Part shown: piece by piece, positions 34,420-44,015 of the stretch
How positions within the stretch are numbered: position 1 is the stretch's first letter
How the letters are laid out: each line of letters begins with the position of its first letter
Origin: Chitinophaga sancti
Lineage (GTDB): Bacteria; Bacteroidota; Bacteroidia; Chitinophagales; Chitinophagaceae
Assembly (NCBI RefSeq): GCF_034424315.1
Contig: NZ_CP139972.1
Location: 3,162,001 to 3,226,000, forward strand
Direction of reading: 5' to 3'
DNA length: 64,000 nt
Notes under the pieces: generated by a model
What the model was told of the DNA's origin: nothing
The model's database searches: none
What the model saw: the letters and a program-made list of their open reading frames with translations, nothing else
Translations under genes and position numbers: made by a program

Positions 34420-35796
34420 TTATACCTGTGCTATCTCAGCAATCAGTTGCTGCATCACAGCTTTCGCATCACCGAACAACATAGCCGTTTTGGGTCTGAA
34501 AAACAATTCATTTTCAATGCCTGCATACCCCGGCTTCATACTTCTTTTATTTACAATCACTGTTTTTGCATTTTCTACTTCCAGTATAGGCATGCCATAT
34601 ATAGGAGAGGCAGGGTCACTTTTTGCAGCAGGATTGACTACATCATTGGCACCTAATACCAATACGACATCAGTGTTATTAAATTGCGGATTCGCCTGCT
34701 CCATTTCCAGTAATTTCTCATAACGTACATCTGCTTCTGCCAATAACACATTCATATGCCCGGGCATTCTACCCGCTACCGGGTGAATGGCATATCTTAC
34801 TTCTACACCTTTACGTTCCAGCAATACTTCCAGCTCATGACAGGCATGTTGCGCCTGCGCCACTGCCAAACCATATCCCGGTACGATCATTACTTTATGT
34901 GCATAAGCTAATACAACGGCAGCATCTGATAGTCCGATTTCCCTGTAAGCACCTTGTTCTTTATTACTGCCAGGAGAAGTGCTGCCACCAAAGCTACCAA
35001 TCAATACATTCTTCAGGGACCGGTTCATCGCTTTGCACATTAATATCGTCAATATCGTGCCGGCAGAACCAACCAAAATACCTCCGGTTAACATCACAGG
35101 ATTATCATACAAGAAACCACCACAAGCCGCTGCCACACCAGTAAAGGAGTTCAATAATGAAATCACTACCGGCATATCTGCACCACCTATTGGCAATACA
35201 AAAAATACACCGTATAGCAGTGAGAGTGATAGTACTGCCGCCATACACCACACCATTGCAAGGGGTTGCACACCAATTACAAATGTAGCTATCGCTACTA
35301 TCACTACCAGTAGTAAAATATTGAAGATATGCTGTCCTTTAAAAGCGATGTCTCTGATCCTGCCATTGAGTTTTCCCCAGGCAATAACCGAGCCTGCGAA
35401 GGATACACTACCGATGATGAGGCCTGCAAAGATGATGAGTAAATGAAGACTTGCTGTAGCTGCGTTTACATGTTCAAATTCCACCACCGATATCAATGCG
35501 GCACAGGCGCCACCCATGCCATTGAAGAGGCTCACCATCTCGGGCATTGTAGTCATCTTCACTTTTTTTGCAGATACTAATCCGATTACGCCACCTATTA
35601 ATAATCCCCCTGCGATCCACCAGAAATTATGCAGGTGTTCACCATTGCGGGTGTACAGGAATATGGTACCCAGGATGGCGATAGACATCCCTCCTGCTGC
35701 TATCAGGTTGCCTTTGCGGGCAGTGCCGGGATGGCTCAGCATTTTCAGGCCGATAATAAATGTAACAGAGCCAATCAGGTAGATCAATGATAACAT
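34420..35796 (-). CDS. pntB: Proton-translocating NAD(P) transhydrogenase, beta subunit
   Basis: A 458-residue membrane subunit with about eight helices in residues 1-270 and an NADP(H)-binding domain III at the C-terminus (VPGYGLAVAQAQHACHEL, IHPVAGRMPGHMNVLLAEA, VLVLGANDVVNPAA). With the alpha subunits it couples hydride transfer from NADH to NADP+ to inward proton flow, supplying NADPH. Third gene of the pntAA-pntAB-pntB unit. Confidence 0.96.
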   Translation of the reverse strand: MLSLIYLIGSVTFIIGLKMLSHPGTARKGNLIAAGGMSIAILGTIFLYTRNGEHLHNFWWIAGGLLIGGVIGLVSAKKVKMTTMPEMVSLFNGMGGACAALISVVEFEHVNAATASLHLLIIFAGLIIGSVSFAGSVIAWGKLNGRIRDIAFKGQHIFNILLLVVIVAIATFVIGVQPLAMVWCMAAVLSLSLLYGVFFVLPIGGADMPVVISLLNSFTGVAAACGGFLYDNPVMLTGGILVGSAGTILTILMCKAMNRSLKNVLIGSFGGSTSPGSNKEQGAYREIGLSDAAVVLAYAHKVMIVPGYGLAVAQAQHACHELEVLLERKGVEVRYAIHPVAGRMPGHMNVLLAEADVRYEKLLEMEQANPQFNNTDVVLVLGANDVVNPAAKSDPASPIYGMPILEVENAKTVIVNKRSMKPGYAGIENELFFRPKTAMLFGDAKAVMQQLIAEIAQV

Positions 35797-35842
35797 GGGC
35801 TTTTATTTTTCTTTGACTTCAATGATTTGGGGATGCAGGGGC

Positions 35843-36154
35843 TTACTTATTTTTCTTCGACTTGAACATTTCCAGCATACGATCTGTCACCACAAAACCA
35901 CCAACTACATTCAATGTTCCTAAGATGACTGCCAGAAACCCCAGGATCAGCGCGAGGTAGTTATCTTTTTCCGCCTCTCCCATTACGATAATAGCACCTA
36001 TTATCACCACACCATGAATGGCATTGGCACCACTCATTAATGGCGTATGCAATACGGATGGCACCCGGGAGATCACTTCGATGCCCAGGAAAACGGAGAG
36101 GATGACCACATAGGTCATCTCCATATGTTGTTCAAAAAACGAAAGGATGTCCAT
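35843..36154 (-). CDS. pntAB: NAD(P) transhydrogenase, alpha-2 (membrane) subunit
   Basis: A 103-residue membrane subunit with three to four helices (YVVILSVFLGIEVI, GVVIIGAIIVMG, LALILGFLAVILGTLNVVGGF). It corresponds to the C-terminal membrane part of E. coli PntA, encoded separately as in the three-subunit type. Lies 7 bp after pntAA and 46 bp before pntB. Confidence 0.93.
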   Translation of the reverse strand: MDILSFFEQHMEMTYVVILSVFLGIEVISRVPSVLHTPLMSGANAIHGVVIIGAIIVMGEAEKDNYLALILGFLAVILGTLNVVGGFVVTDRMLEMFKSKKNK

Positions 36155-36161
36155 TGTGCTG

Positions 36162-37277
36162 TTATTTTAATACTGCCTGCAGTCTTTCACTGATCACAGC
36201 GCCTTCGTGTGTAATACAGGCTCCTTTTATAATATCATCCTGCAGGTTGTTAAGGAAGTGACCATCTTTGATCAGTAGTTGCAGGAAATTAAATACATTT
36301 TTTGCATATAGTTTACTGGCATCGGCAGGCATGCTGGCTGCGAGATTGGAGTCACCGATAATGGTGATGCCATTGTGTAATACGGTTTGCTGGTCCTGTG
36401 TCAATGCAGTATTGCCACCTGTAGCTGCGGCAAGATCTACGATCACACTTCCAGGCCGCATACTGTTGATCATAGAGCTGCTTACAAGTAGTGGTGCGCG
36501 TTTTCCGGGAATCTGTGCGGTGGTAATAACGATGTCTGCTTTGGTGATACTGGCGGCGATCAGTTTTTCCTGTTCCTGTTTGTAATCAGCGGATTGTTCT
36601 ACGGCATACCCACCGGCATGCGAGGCATCGGCAGCGCCTTCTACAGAAATGAATTTAGCACCAAGGCTCATTACTTCTTCTCTCACTACAGGGCGGGTAT
36701 CGAATACTTCGACTACGCCTCCCAATCTGCGCGCAGTAGCAATGGCCTGTAAACCGGCTACCCCTGCACCTAATATCAATACCTTAGCAGGTGCAATACT
36801 CCCTGCTGCTGTCATTAACATAGGGAAATAACGGCCATACGAGGCGGCAGCTACCAATACAGCTTTATAACCGGCAATATTGGCCTGCGAGCTCAGTATA
36901 TCCATCGATTGTGCACGGGTGGTTCGGGGTATGTTATCCAGGCTGTAGGTGGTGAGATTTTTTGCAGCCCATTGCTGCATTAATCCGGGATGATGTAATG
37001 GTTGATATACACCGGTTAAGATAATGCCGGCCCGGAGTGACTGCCAATCTTCCGGAATTTGGATGCTGCATACCAGCTCAGATTGTTGCAGGATTTCGGT
37101 CCTGGGCCTGACAGCGGCCCCAGCCTCTATATAGGTATCATCGGCATAAAAAGCGGCGGCACCCGCATCTGGTTCTATCCAAACAGTTACGCCCTGTTTT
37201 CCCAGCTGCTTTACTATGTCCGGTACTAAAGAAACCCTTTTTTCTGGTAGCTGTTCTTTTAGAACCCCTATAATCAT
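36162..37277 (-). CDS. pntAA: NAD(P) transhydrogenase, alpha-1 (NAD-binding) subunit
   Basis: A 371-residue soluble domain I that binds NAD(H), homologous to alanine dehydrogenase. N-terminal KEQLPEKRVSLVPDIV and the Rossmann motif LILGAGVAGLQAIATARRLG with VEVFDTRPVV are clear. The RQD-type loop near GYAVEQSADYKQEQ is shortened relative to E. coli. First gene of the pnt unit. Confidence 0.95.
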   Translation of the reverse strand: MIIGVLKEQLPEKRVSLVPDIVKQLGKQGVTVWIEPDAGAAAFYADDTYIEAGAAVRPRTEILQQSELVCSIQIPEDWQSLRAGIILTGVYQPLHHPGLMQQWAAKNLTTYSLDNIPRTTRAQSMDILSSQANIAGYKAVLVAAASYGRYFPMLMTAAGSIAPAKVLILGAGVAGLQAIATARRLGGVVEVFDTRPVVREEVMSLGAKFISVEGAADASHAGGYAVEQSADYKQEQEKLIAASITKADIVITTAQIPGKRAPLLVSSSMINSMRPGSVIVDLAAATGGNTALTQDQQTVLHNGITIIGDSNLAASMPADASKLYAKNVFNFLQLLIKDGHFLNNLQDDIIKGACITHEGAVISERLQAVLK

Positions 37278-37350
37278 TCAGTGGAATTTATGTACTGAAT
37301 TTACGGTTCTTTTTGGCATTAAAAAAAATGCATTTTGTTTTTAAATAAAG

Positions 37351-37395
37351 CCGCCGTTTATCTCTAATGTCTTCGGCATCAGAGATAAACGGCGG
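37351..37395 (-). terminator. Terminator after hemG
   Basis: CCGCCGTTTATCTCT (37351-37365) pairs perfectly with 37381-37395; the 15-nt loop contains a TCTTCGGC mini-hairpin. On the minus strand it is followed by a T-rich stretch. Confidence 0.7.
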
Positions 37396-37402
37396 AGCGG
37401 CC

Positions 37403-37423
37403 AGGCCTGCAGCCAGCCTGAAA
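37403..37423. repeat. Recurring GC-rich 3'-end motif, copy 3
   Basis: AGGCCTGCAGCCAGCCTGAAA between the hemG stop and its terminator; related to the copies at 11782 and 51365. Confidence 0.35.
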
Positions 37424-37431
37424 AAATTATA

Positions 37432-38772
37432 TTAAATGCGGTCAGCTATTGTCCTTGCACCTGCTATAATACCCGGAATTGAAACACCTGTTACATAATT
37501 CCCTGCTATTATAATGCCTGGGTATTGCTTTTCAAATATTCTTATTTTCCCCCTGGTCGCGGCAAATCCTACATTCAATTGCGGGATAGCTTTCTGCCAT
37601 TCACTGAATTGCTGTAATTCAGGAGGAGTCGTTAAGCCAAGCAGTTCCATGAACTCCTTTACTACAGTTAGCTGCAATTGCGTAGCTCCCATCTCATCAA
37701 ACAAGGACTCCTGCTGTGCACCACCTACAAATACAGTAAATAACACCTTCCCTTCCGGCGCCCTGGATGGGAACACCGCGGAATTACAAATCGCGCCAAG
37801 GAAATGTTTATTCTCTGCATGTGGTACCAGGAACCCAAAACCTTCCGGAATCTTATCCTTTGCTTCTTTTCCAAAACCCAGGTGCAATACCCCCATATGC
37901 GGGTAATGCAGGTCTCTTAATGCAGCAGACAAATCACAATCCAGGGTGGTAATGGCATTCGCTGTTGCATAAGAAGGTGTTGTAAAGATCACCTGCTTTG
38001 CATTCAGCATCTGCGTTTGTCCATTTTCTTCATACTGCACAATGTAATCTGCCGCACCTTTGGTCACACCTGTTACTTTAACACCCAGTTTAACAGGTGT
38101 AGTTAACAATGAAACCAGTCTTTCGGGCAATACCTGGTTGCCACCTTTGAAAGCAACGATCTTACGGCCGCCCATTTCGCCCTTACTCTTCATCATCCCT
38201 TTGGTCACACTACCATAGGTTTTCTCCCACTTTGGCAACATAGGCAATACTTCCTGTATCGATAATTTTTCAGGATTACCTGCATAAATACCTGAGAGCA
38301 CGGGTTCAAATACATATTCCATGATCTCCGTACCAAAACGGCGGGTCACAAAAGAAGATACAGATTCTTCCTGTATCGTTCTATTTGCTTTGCGGAAACT
38401 CTCTGTGAACAATCTCCACTTGGCTCCGCCACTTACATATTTCGAACTGATAATTTTCACCGGGTTTGGCGAAATACCATGTAACTGACCGTTTCTAACA
38501 AGAAAACGATTCTTGCTGGCAGCTGAGGCTTCCATCACGACATCTTTTAATCCGATCTCTGTGAGGAACGACAACGTATCCGGCGTAGCACCAATAGAGT
38601 TAGGTCCTGCATCCAGCTCATAGCCATCGATGTGCAATGAGCGGATCACGCCACCAGCCTTATCCCCTGCTTCCAGTATCTGATAAGGAATGCCTTTTTT
38701 CTGTAACTCGTAGGCGACAGTGAGCCCGGCAATGCCGGCGCCTACAATGATAACAGGTTGATGTGTATCCAT
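37432..38772 (-). CDS. hemG: Protoporphyrinogen oxidase, oxygen-dependent (HemG/HemY type)
   Basis: A 446-residue FAD enzyme that removes six electrons from protoporphyrinogen IX, using O2. The FAD dinucleotide site is VIIVGAGIAGLTVAYELQKKG at the N-terminus, followed by EAGDKAGGVIRS, and the C-terminal FAD contact is IIIAGNYVTGVSIPGIIAGA. This is the HemY flavoprotein family (often annotated hemG or hemY), not the small flavodoxin-like HemG of E. coli or HemJ. Two bases separate it from hemH; both are divergent from the hemA operon. Confidence 0.94.
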   Translation of the reverse strand: MDTHQPVIIVGAGIAGLTVAYELQKKGIPYQILEAGDKAGGVIRSLHIDGYELDAGPNSIGATPDTLSFLTEIGLKDVVMEASAASKNRFLVRNGQLHGISPNPVKIISSKYVSGGAKWRLFTESFRKANRTIQEESVSSFVTRRFGTEIMEYVFEPVLSGIYAGNPEKLSIQEVLPMLPKWEKTYGSVTKGMMKSKGEMGGRKIVAFKGGNQVLPERLVSLLTTPVKLGVKVTGVTKGAADYIVQYEENGQTQMLNAKQVIFTTPSYATANAITTLDCDLSAALRDLHYPHMGVLHLGFGKEAKDKIPEGFGFLVPHAENKHFLGAICNSAVFPSRAPEGKVLFTVFVGGAQQESLFDEMGATQLQLTVVKEFMELLGLTTPPELQQFSEWQKAIPQLNVGFAATRGKIRIFEKQYPGIIIAGNYVTGVSIPGIIAGARTIADRI

Positions 38773-38774
38773 GA

Positions 38775-39812
38775 TTAATTATTGGCTTGCAATGCCCCCA
38801 TCCACTTCACGATTGCCTGCACCCAAAGCGGGTGTATGTTCAAACAGGGGATCATAGTGAAACTATCTCCGCCGCTACTGATAAAAGAATGCTTTCCTTC
38901 CACCGCTATTTCTTCCAGCGTTTCGAGGCAATCGGATACGAAAGCCGGACATGCTACCAGCAGGCGCTTCACACCCTGCTTTGGCAACTCTTCTAATTGT
39001 GTGGCAGTGTAAGGCTTGAGCCATTCTTCCCTTCCAAGCCTGGATTGGAAAGATACACTCCACTTCTCCCGTGGAATTTTCAGTTTTTCTGCTACCAGTT
39101 CGGCAGTAATATGTACCTGATGACGATAACAAAAATCATGTGCAGGAGAGTCTACATGACAACAATCGGCTACCTTCAGGCAATGTTTGCCTGTGATATC
39201 ACCTTTGTGTATATGCCTTTCCGGTACGCCATGATAACTGAACAGCAGGTGATCAAAGTCCTTGGAAACATAAGGACGCATGCTCTCTGCCAGTGCATTG
39301 ATGTAATCAGGTTCTTTATAATAAGGAGGTACTACCGTGAGTTTAAACGGATACCTTTTCTTTTTATGTACACTTTTCGCATGCTCCACAGCCGTTTCAT
39401 AAGATGACATAGCATAGTGTGGATACAGCGGCAATAATACCACCTCTTTCAGGTTAGGGTTTTTCTTCAGTAAGTTTTCGTAAGCCGCTTCCTGAGAGGG
39501 ATTACCATAACGCATCGCTATTTCTACCGGCATATCCAGGTCGTGTGTAACTGCATTCTGCAATTGCTTTGTCAACACGATCAGGGGCGAGCCCTCCGGC
39601 CACCAGATAGACTGATATGCCTCAGCGGACTTCGGCGCGCGCCGGGGTACTATAATACCTTTGATCAGCAATAAACGGAACAGGTAAGGGTAATCGATCA
39701 CCCTTTTGTCCATCAGGAATTCATTTAAATATCGCTTCACATCAGGTACTGCAGTAGAATCCGGTGAACCAAGGTTCATCAGGATAATTCCTATATCAGA
39801 TTTAGCTTCCAT
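38775..39812 (-). CDS. hemH: Ferrochelatase
   Basis: A 345-residue enzyme that inserts Fe2+ into protoporphyrin IX. Landmarks are IGIILMNLGSPDS, the catalytic His region LLFSYHGVPERHI, and WSVSFQSRLGREEWLKPYT. Cys pairs (CCHVDSP and HDFCYRH) occur, which in some ferrochelatases support a [2Fe-2S] cluster, though the spacing does not prove one here. I use the ATG at 39812; the longer frame to 39917 crosses the promoter region. The -7 element at 39834-39841 agrees. Confidence 0.95.
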   Translation of the reverse strand: MEAKSDIGIILMNLGSPDSTAVPDVKRYLNEFLMDKRVIDYPYLFRLLLIKGIIVPRRAPKSAEAYQSIWWPEGSPLIVLTKQLQNAVTHDLDMPVEIAMRYGNPSQEAAYENLLKKNPNLKEVVLLPLYPHYAMSSYETAVEHAKSVHKKKRYPFKLTVVPPYYKEPDYINALAESMRPYVSKDFDHLLFSYHGVPERHIHKGDITGKHCLKVADCCHVDSPAHDFCYRHQVHITAELVAEKLKIPREKWSVSFQSRLGREEWLKPYTATQLEELPKQGVKRLLVACPAFVSDCLETLEEIAVEGKHSFISSGGDSFTMIPCLNIHPLWVQAIVKWMGALQANN

Positions 39813-39833
39813 TCGTCTCTTTAAAAATTGTTG

Positions 39834-39841
39834 CAAATGTA
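39834..39841 (-). promoter_or_regulatory. -7 element of the hemH-hemG unit
   Basis: TACATTTG, exact consensus, 21 nt before the hemH ATG. Confidence 0.5.
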
Positions 39842-40101
39842 ATAGGTTTGATGCCCTGTTAATGTCATACAATTGTTGAAATAACGGGTAGTGACCGATT
39901 TTGGATTTCAAATCCACAAAAATAACCGGGATTGGCGGGCGGCCAGCTTTAAAACCAAAATCGACTTTTACCGACCGAAGTTCGCCTGATCAAAATTATT
40001 AAACAAACTGATAAAAATCATTTTTCTGCTATTACTGATCACCATCAGTGGAAATGACTAACTAATGACAGCATGAAGCCTGATGTTGCACTGTATGAAT
40101 G
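39842..40101. other. Divergent heme regulatory region
   Basis: Central part of a 319-bp stretch without genes between hemH and hemA. It contains a 15-bp perfect palindrome TGGATTT-C-AAATCCA (39902-39916), a partial copy of the GC-rich 3'-end motif (39932-39954), and ACTGAT-CACC-ATCAGT (40034-40049). Either dyad could bind a regulator of both heme transcripts. Confidence 0.5.
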
Positions 40102-40109
40102 TATTTTTG
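40102..40109 (+). promoter_or_regulatory. -7 element of the hemA operon
   Basis: TATTTTTG, exact TAnnTTTG, 22 nt before the hemA start. The nearest TTG is only 13 bp upstream, so the -33 match is poor. Confidence 0.45.
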
Positions 40110-40131
40110 CACCGGAAGCTTATAATAAACA

Positions 40132-41385
40132 ATGCAGGGTAGTCAATCAAAGGATATAGCCCATTATCATATAGTTGGTATCAACTATAAAAAGACAGAT
40201 GCAGCTATAAGGGGGTCGTTCGCAATCAGTCAGGCACAATACGGGCAACTGCTCGAGCAGGCAAAAACTGCGTACCTCGATGATGTGTTCGTACTCTCCA
40301 CTTGTAACAGAACAGAGATCTATGGCTTTGCTGAAGATCCACAACAACTGGTAGAAATGGTGTGTCGCCAGACAGAAGGCGATTGCAACCTCTTCAGCCA
40401 GCTTTCCTACGTTAAGTCAGGCGAAGAGGCCATCAAGCACCTGTACCAGGTAGGTACGGGCCTCGATTCTCAGATCCTGGGTGACTATGAAATAATAGGT
40501 CAGATCCGCAACGCGACAAGATTCGCAAAAACCAACGGATGCCTCGGCGGTTTCCAGGAGCGACTTGTAAACAGTGTGCTGCAGGTATCAAAACTAATCA
40601 AGAATGAAACCGCACTCAGTGCCGGTACCGTATCTGTTGCTTTTGCGGCTGTACGTATGCTGGAATACAAGGTGCCGGACATCCTCAATAAAAAGATCCT
40701 ACTGGTAGGTGTAGGTAAAATAGGCCGGAATACCATCAAGAATATGATGGATTACCTGGGCGTTGCAGATGTGACACTGGTAAACAGAACACTCGCTGTA
40801 GCCGAAGAATTTGCCAGTCAACATGGCCTTCGCTATGCCCCCTACGAAAACCTGAAGGAAGAACTGAACAGAGCCGATATTATCCTGGTAGCCTCCAATG
40901 CACCGGAACCTAATATCCTCAAACAACACTTTGAAAGCTCAGGTCCGAAACTGATTATCGACCTCTCCATTCCTTTCAATGTGGCTCCCGATGTAGTAGA
41001 ACACCCTCATATCTCTCTGGTAAACGTGGATGAGCTGTCCAAAATACAGGACGAAACATTGCAGATGCGGCAGCAGGAAGTACCAAAAGCACTTTCCATT
41101 ATCGAAGAGCATATGAATGAGTTCCTCTACTGGTACAAAATGCGTAAGCATGCCGTAGTACTCAAAGCCGTGAAAGATAAGCTGCAGGAAATTCACACCA
41201 AAGAAATTCAACAGCAGAAAAACGGCGCACAATATAAACTGGAAGATATGGAAGCTGTCTCGTCGCGTATCATCCAGAAAATGATCAACCTGATGGCTGG
41301 AAAGGTGCGCCGGGAAACAGATAAAAGTGATCAGTACATCTCCATGATCAATGATATTTTCGAGGCAGGAGTTAAGCAGGATTAA
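40132..41385 (+). CDS. hemA: Glutamyl-tRNA reductase
   Basis: A 417-residue NADPH-dependent enzyme that reduces the glutamate of Glu-tRNA to glutamate-1-semialdehyde, the first committed step of C5-type tetrapyrrole synthesis. The active-site Cys sits in VFVLSTCNRTEIYG. The GDYEIIGQIRNA stretch, the NADPH-binding ILLVGVGKIGRNT and the C-terminal dimerisation helix are present. First gene of hemACDEFBL. Confidence 0.97.
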   Translation: MQGSQSKDIAHYHIVGINYKKTDAAIRGSFAISQAQYGQLLEQAKTAYLDDVFVLSTCNRTEIYGFAEDPQQLVEMVCRQTEGDCNLFSQLSYVKSGEEAIKHLYQVGTGLDSQILGDYEIIGQIRNATRFAKTNGCLGGFQERLVNSVLQVSKLIKNETALSAGTVSVAFAAVRMLEYKVPDILNKKILLVGVGKIGRNTIKNMMDYLGVADVTLVNRTLAVAEEFASQHGLRYAPYENLKEELNRADIILVASNAPEPNILKQHFESSGPKLIIDLSIPFNVAPDVVEHPHISLVNVDELSKIQDETLQMRQQEVPKALSIIEEHMNEFLYWYKMRKHAVVLKAVKDKLQEIHTKEIQQQKNGAQYKLEDMEAVSSRIIQKMINLMAGKVRRETDKSDQYISMINDIFEAGVKQD

Positions 41386-41390
41386 TCATA

Positions 41391-42311
41391 ATGAGTAAAG
41401 AAATCAAGATCGGCACAAGGGAAAGCCAGCTCGCACTGTGGCAGGCTAATAAAGTTAAAGACCTCCTGGAAGCACAGGGATATACCGCTGTGCTGGTGCC
41501 CATAAAAAGCGAAGGCGATATAGACCTCGTCACTCCACTATATGAGATAGGCGTACAGGGTATATTTACCAAGAGCCTTGATATTGCACTGCTGAATGGA
41601 AAAATAGATATCGCCGTACATTCTCTCAAAGACGTTCCTACACAATTACCTACAGGTATTATACAAGGTGCAGTACTCGAAAGAGGCCCTGTCAAAGACC
41701 TGCTGGTATATAAAACTGATACTACTTTCCTTGAGCAGCCGGACTATATAGCGAATATCGCTACCAGTAGCGTACGCCGTAAAGCCCAATGGCTGCATAA
41801 ATTTCCCCTGCATCACCTGCATAACCTGCGTGGCAATGTGAATACACGCCTGCAAAAACTGGCGAATGAAAACTGGGATGGTGCCATCTTTGCAGCAGCA
41901 GGCCTGGAAAGGATCAACGTACGACCAGCTACTTCTGTAGAATTAGACTGGATGCTGCCTGCGCCTGCACAGGGAGCCGTCGTATCAGTATGCCGTGAGA
42001 ATGACGATTACTGCCGCCAGGCACTGGAAGCACTAAACGATATTCCTACCGCTCTTTGTACCAGGATAGAACGCGATTTCCTGCGTGCACTGATGGGTGG
42101 TTGTACCACGCCGATTAGTGCACATGCCACTATTAAAGATGGTAAAGTACATTTTAACGGTGAACTGTGCAGTCTGAATGGAGATAAACTGCTCAAAACA
42201 GCAGCCATCTCGCCTTTAGAAACTGCTGCAGAAATCGGGAACAACGCTGCTAAAACCATTCTTCAAAACGGGGGAGATGAAATTGTAGCACAAATAAAAA
42301 ATGCAAGGTAA
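41391..42311 (+). CDS. hemC: Porphobilinogen deaminase (hydroxymethylbilane synthase)
   Basis: A 306-residue enzyme that polymerises four porphobilinogens. IGTRESQLALWQANKV, the Lys/Arg loop (HSLKDVPTQLP) and the dipyrromethane-cofactor Cys in RALMGGCTTPISAHA are intact. 5 bp after hemA; overlaps hemD by 11 bp. Confidence 0.97.
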   Translation: MSKEIKIGTRESQLALWQANKVKDLLEAQGYTAVLVPIKSEGDIDLVTPLYEIGVQGIFTKSLDIALLNGKIDIAVHSLKDVPTQLPTGIIQGAVLERGPVKDLLVYKTDTTFLEQPDYIANIATSSVRRKAQWLHKFPLHHLHNLRGNVNTRLQKLANENWDGAIFAAAGLERINVRPATSVELDWMLPAPAQGAVVSVCRENDDYCRQALEALNDIPTALCTRIERDFLRALMGGCTTPISAHATIKDGKVHFNGELCSLNGDKLLKTAAISPLETAAEIGNNAAKTILQNGGDEIVAQIKNAR

Positions 42312-42984
42312 TTACCGCATATTAAGTACCAAAGATCTGCCGGCACCATTGCTGGAATCGGCCGCCCAACAAGGCTTTGAGATCACTGTACAAGCATTTA
42401 TCCGGATACAGCCTGTTATCACCACTACATTAAAAGAAACAATCACTCAGCTACTTTCAACAGTTGAGACCTGTGTATTTACCAGTGCGCATGCGGTGAC
42501 CAGTATACAGGACTTTGCACAACCTGCACAAATATATTGCCTGGCAGGAGCCACGCTGGAAGCTGTGAACAAGGCCTTTCCAAAAGCCGCGATCCTGGCA
42601 ACTGCCCATGATGCAGCTGCTCTGGCAACAAAAATTGAACGCTCGTCTGTATTGTTTTTTTGTGGGAACCAGCGTCGTGATGAATTACCTGATCTTTTGA
42701 AACAACGTGGTATTTTATTAAAGGAAGTAGTGGTATATGAAACCATCGCTGTGGAAACAGCACTGCATACAGATTTTGATGGTATTCTCTTTTTTAGCCC
42801 CAGCGGCGTTCACAGCTACTTTGCTGCCAATAAAAAACCAGCTCACACCGTATGCTTTGCCATCGGCCACACCACCGCACAGGCATTGAAAACATATACC
42901 GGCACTATCGTTGTCAATCCCGGCAAACCATCTGCCGCTCAACTGATACAAACTGCAATAACTTATTTTAACATTCATAATTAA
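42301..42984 (+). CDS. hemD: Uroporphyrinogen-III synthase
   Basis: A 227-residue protein in the fast-evolving HemD family, which closes and inverts ring D of hydroxymethylbilane. Family signs are few: two alpha/beta lobes, [10 protein letters not shown] in the first, and [11 protein letters not shown] in the second. Position between hemC (11-bp overlap) and hemE makes the call safe. Confidence 0.9.
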   Translation: MQGNYRILSTKDLPAPLLESAAQQGFEITVQAFIRIQPVITTTLKETITQLLSTVETCVFTSAHAVTSIQDFAQPAQIYCLAGATLEAVNKAFPKAAILATAHDAAALATKIERSSVLFFCGNQRRDELPDLLKQRGILLKEVVVYETIAVETALHTDFDGILFFSPSGVHSYFAANKKPAHTVCFAIGHTTAQALKTYTGTIVVNPGKPSAAQLIQTAITYFNIHN

Positions 42985-42989
42985 GACTA

Positions 42990-44015
42990 ATGAACGCTTT
43001 AAAGAATGACCTTTTACTGAGAGCTTTACGCGGAGAAAAGACGGAACGTACACCTGTATGGATGATGCGCCAGGCCGGCCGTTATCTCCCTGATTATATC
43101 AAGCTGCGGGAAAAATATTCCTTCTTTGAACGCTGTATGAAATCTGAACTGGCTACAGAAATCACTGTAATGCCTGTACACCAGGTGGGCGTAGATGCGG
43201 CCATTATCTTTTCCGATATTCTTGTAGTACCACAGGCCATGGGCCTGGAAGTACAGCTGATCGAAAAGACCGGCCCTGTTTTACCGGATCCTATCAGGAC
43301 GATCGAAGACATGAAGCGTGTATGTGTGCCTGATGTAAATGATAAACTGGGTTATGTATTCGATGCCCTGCGCATGACCAAACAGGCATTGGATGGTGCT
43401 GTACCTTTGATCGGTTTTGCCGGTGCTCCATGGACCCTGCTCTGCTACATGGTTCAGGGCCGTGGTTCCAAAACTTTCGATGGTGCCAAGCAATTCTGTT
43501 ATCAGCAACCTGCTGTAGCCCATCAGCTGCTGCAAATGATCACGGATACGACTATCATTTATCTGAAAGAACAGGTGAAAGCCGGTGCTGACCTGGTACA
43601 GATCTTTGATTCATGGGGTGGTATGCTGAGCCCCGAAGACTTTGAAATTTTCTCTCTCCAATATATGCGCCAGATCGTAGCTGCAATGAAAGATGTATGC
43701 CCTACCATTCTCTTTGCAAAAGGAGCCTGGTTTGCCCTGGAAGAAATGGCAGCAACCGGTGCCCATGGCCTCGGTATAGACTGGTGTATCAAACCTGAAC
43801 TGGCCAGGCAATTTGCTGGTCCGAACGTAACCTTGCAGGGTAATTTCGATCCTGCTAAATTACTGGCACCCATCCCGGAAATCGAAAAAGCCGTGAAGAA
43901 CATGCTGAAGAGTTTTGGTGGCCACAGGCACATTGCTAACCTGGGACATGGTATTCTGCCAAATGTTCCGGTAGACCACGCAAAAGCATTTGTTGAGACT
44001 GTAAAAGCGTACTAA
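42990..44015 (+). CDS. hemE: Uroporphyrinogen decarboxylase
   Basis: A 341-residue enzyme converting uroporphyrinogen III to coproporphyrinogen III. Signatures [15 protein letters not shown] near the N-terminus and [19 protein letters not shown], plus the active-site Asp in IIFSDILVV, are clear. Its last base is the first base of hemF (TAATG overlap). Confidence 0.97.
   Translation: MNALKNDLLLRALRGEKTERTPVWMMRQAGRYLPDYIKLREKYSFFERCMKSELATEITVMPVHQVGVDAAIIFSDILVVPQAMGLEVQLIEKTGPVLPDPIRTIEDMKRVCVPDVNDKLGYVFDALRMTKQALDGAVPLIGFAGAPWTLLCYMVQGRGSKTFDGAKQFCYQQPAVAHQLLQMITDTTIIYLKEQVKAGADLVQIFDSWGGMLSPEDFEIFSLQYMRQIVAAMKDVCPTILFAKGAWFALEEMAATGAHGLGIDWCIKPELARQFAGPNVTLQGNFDPAKLLAPIPEIEKAVKNMLKSFGGHRHIANLGHGILPNVPVDHAKAFVETVKAY

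Noticed and set aside
39813..39917. Extended N-terminus of ferrochelatase
   Set aside because: Covers the -7 element at 39834-39841 and adds residues with no family match.
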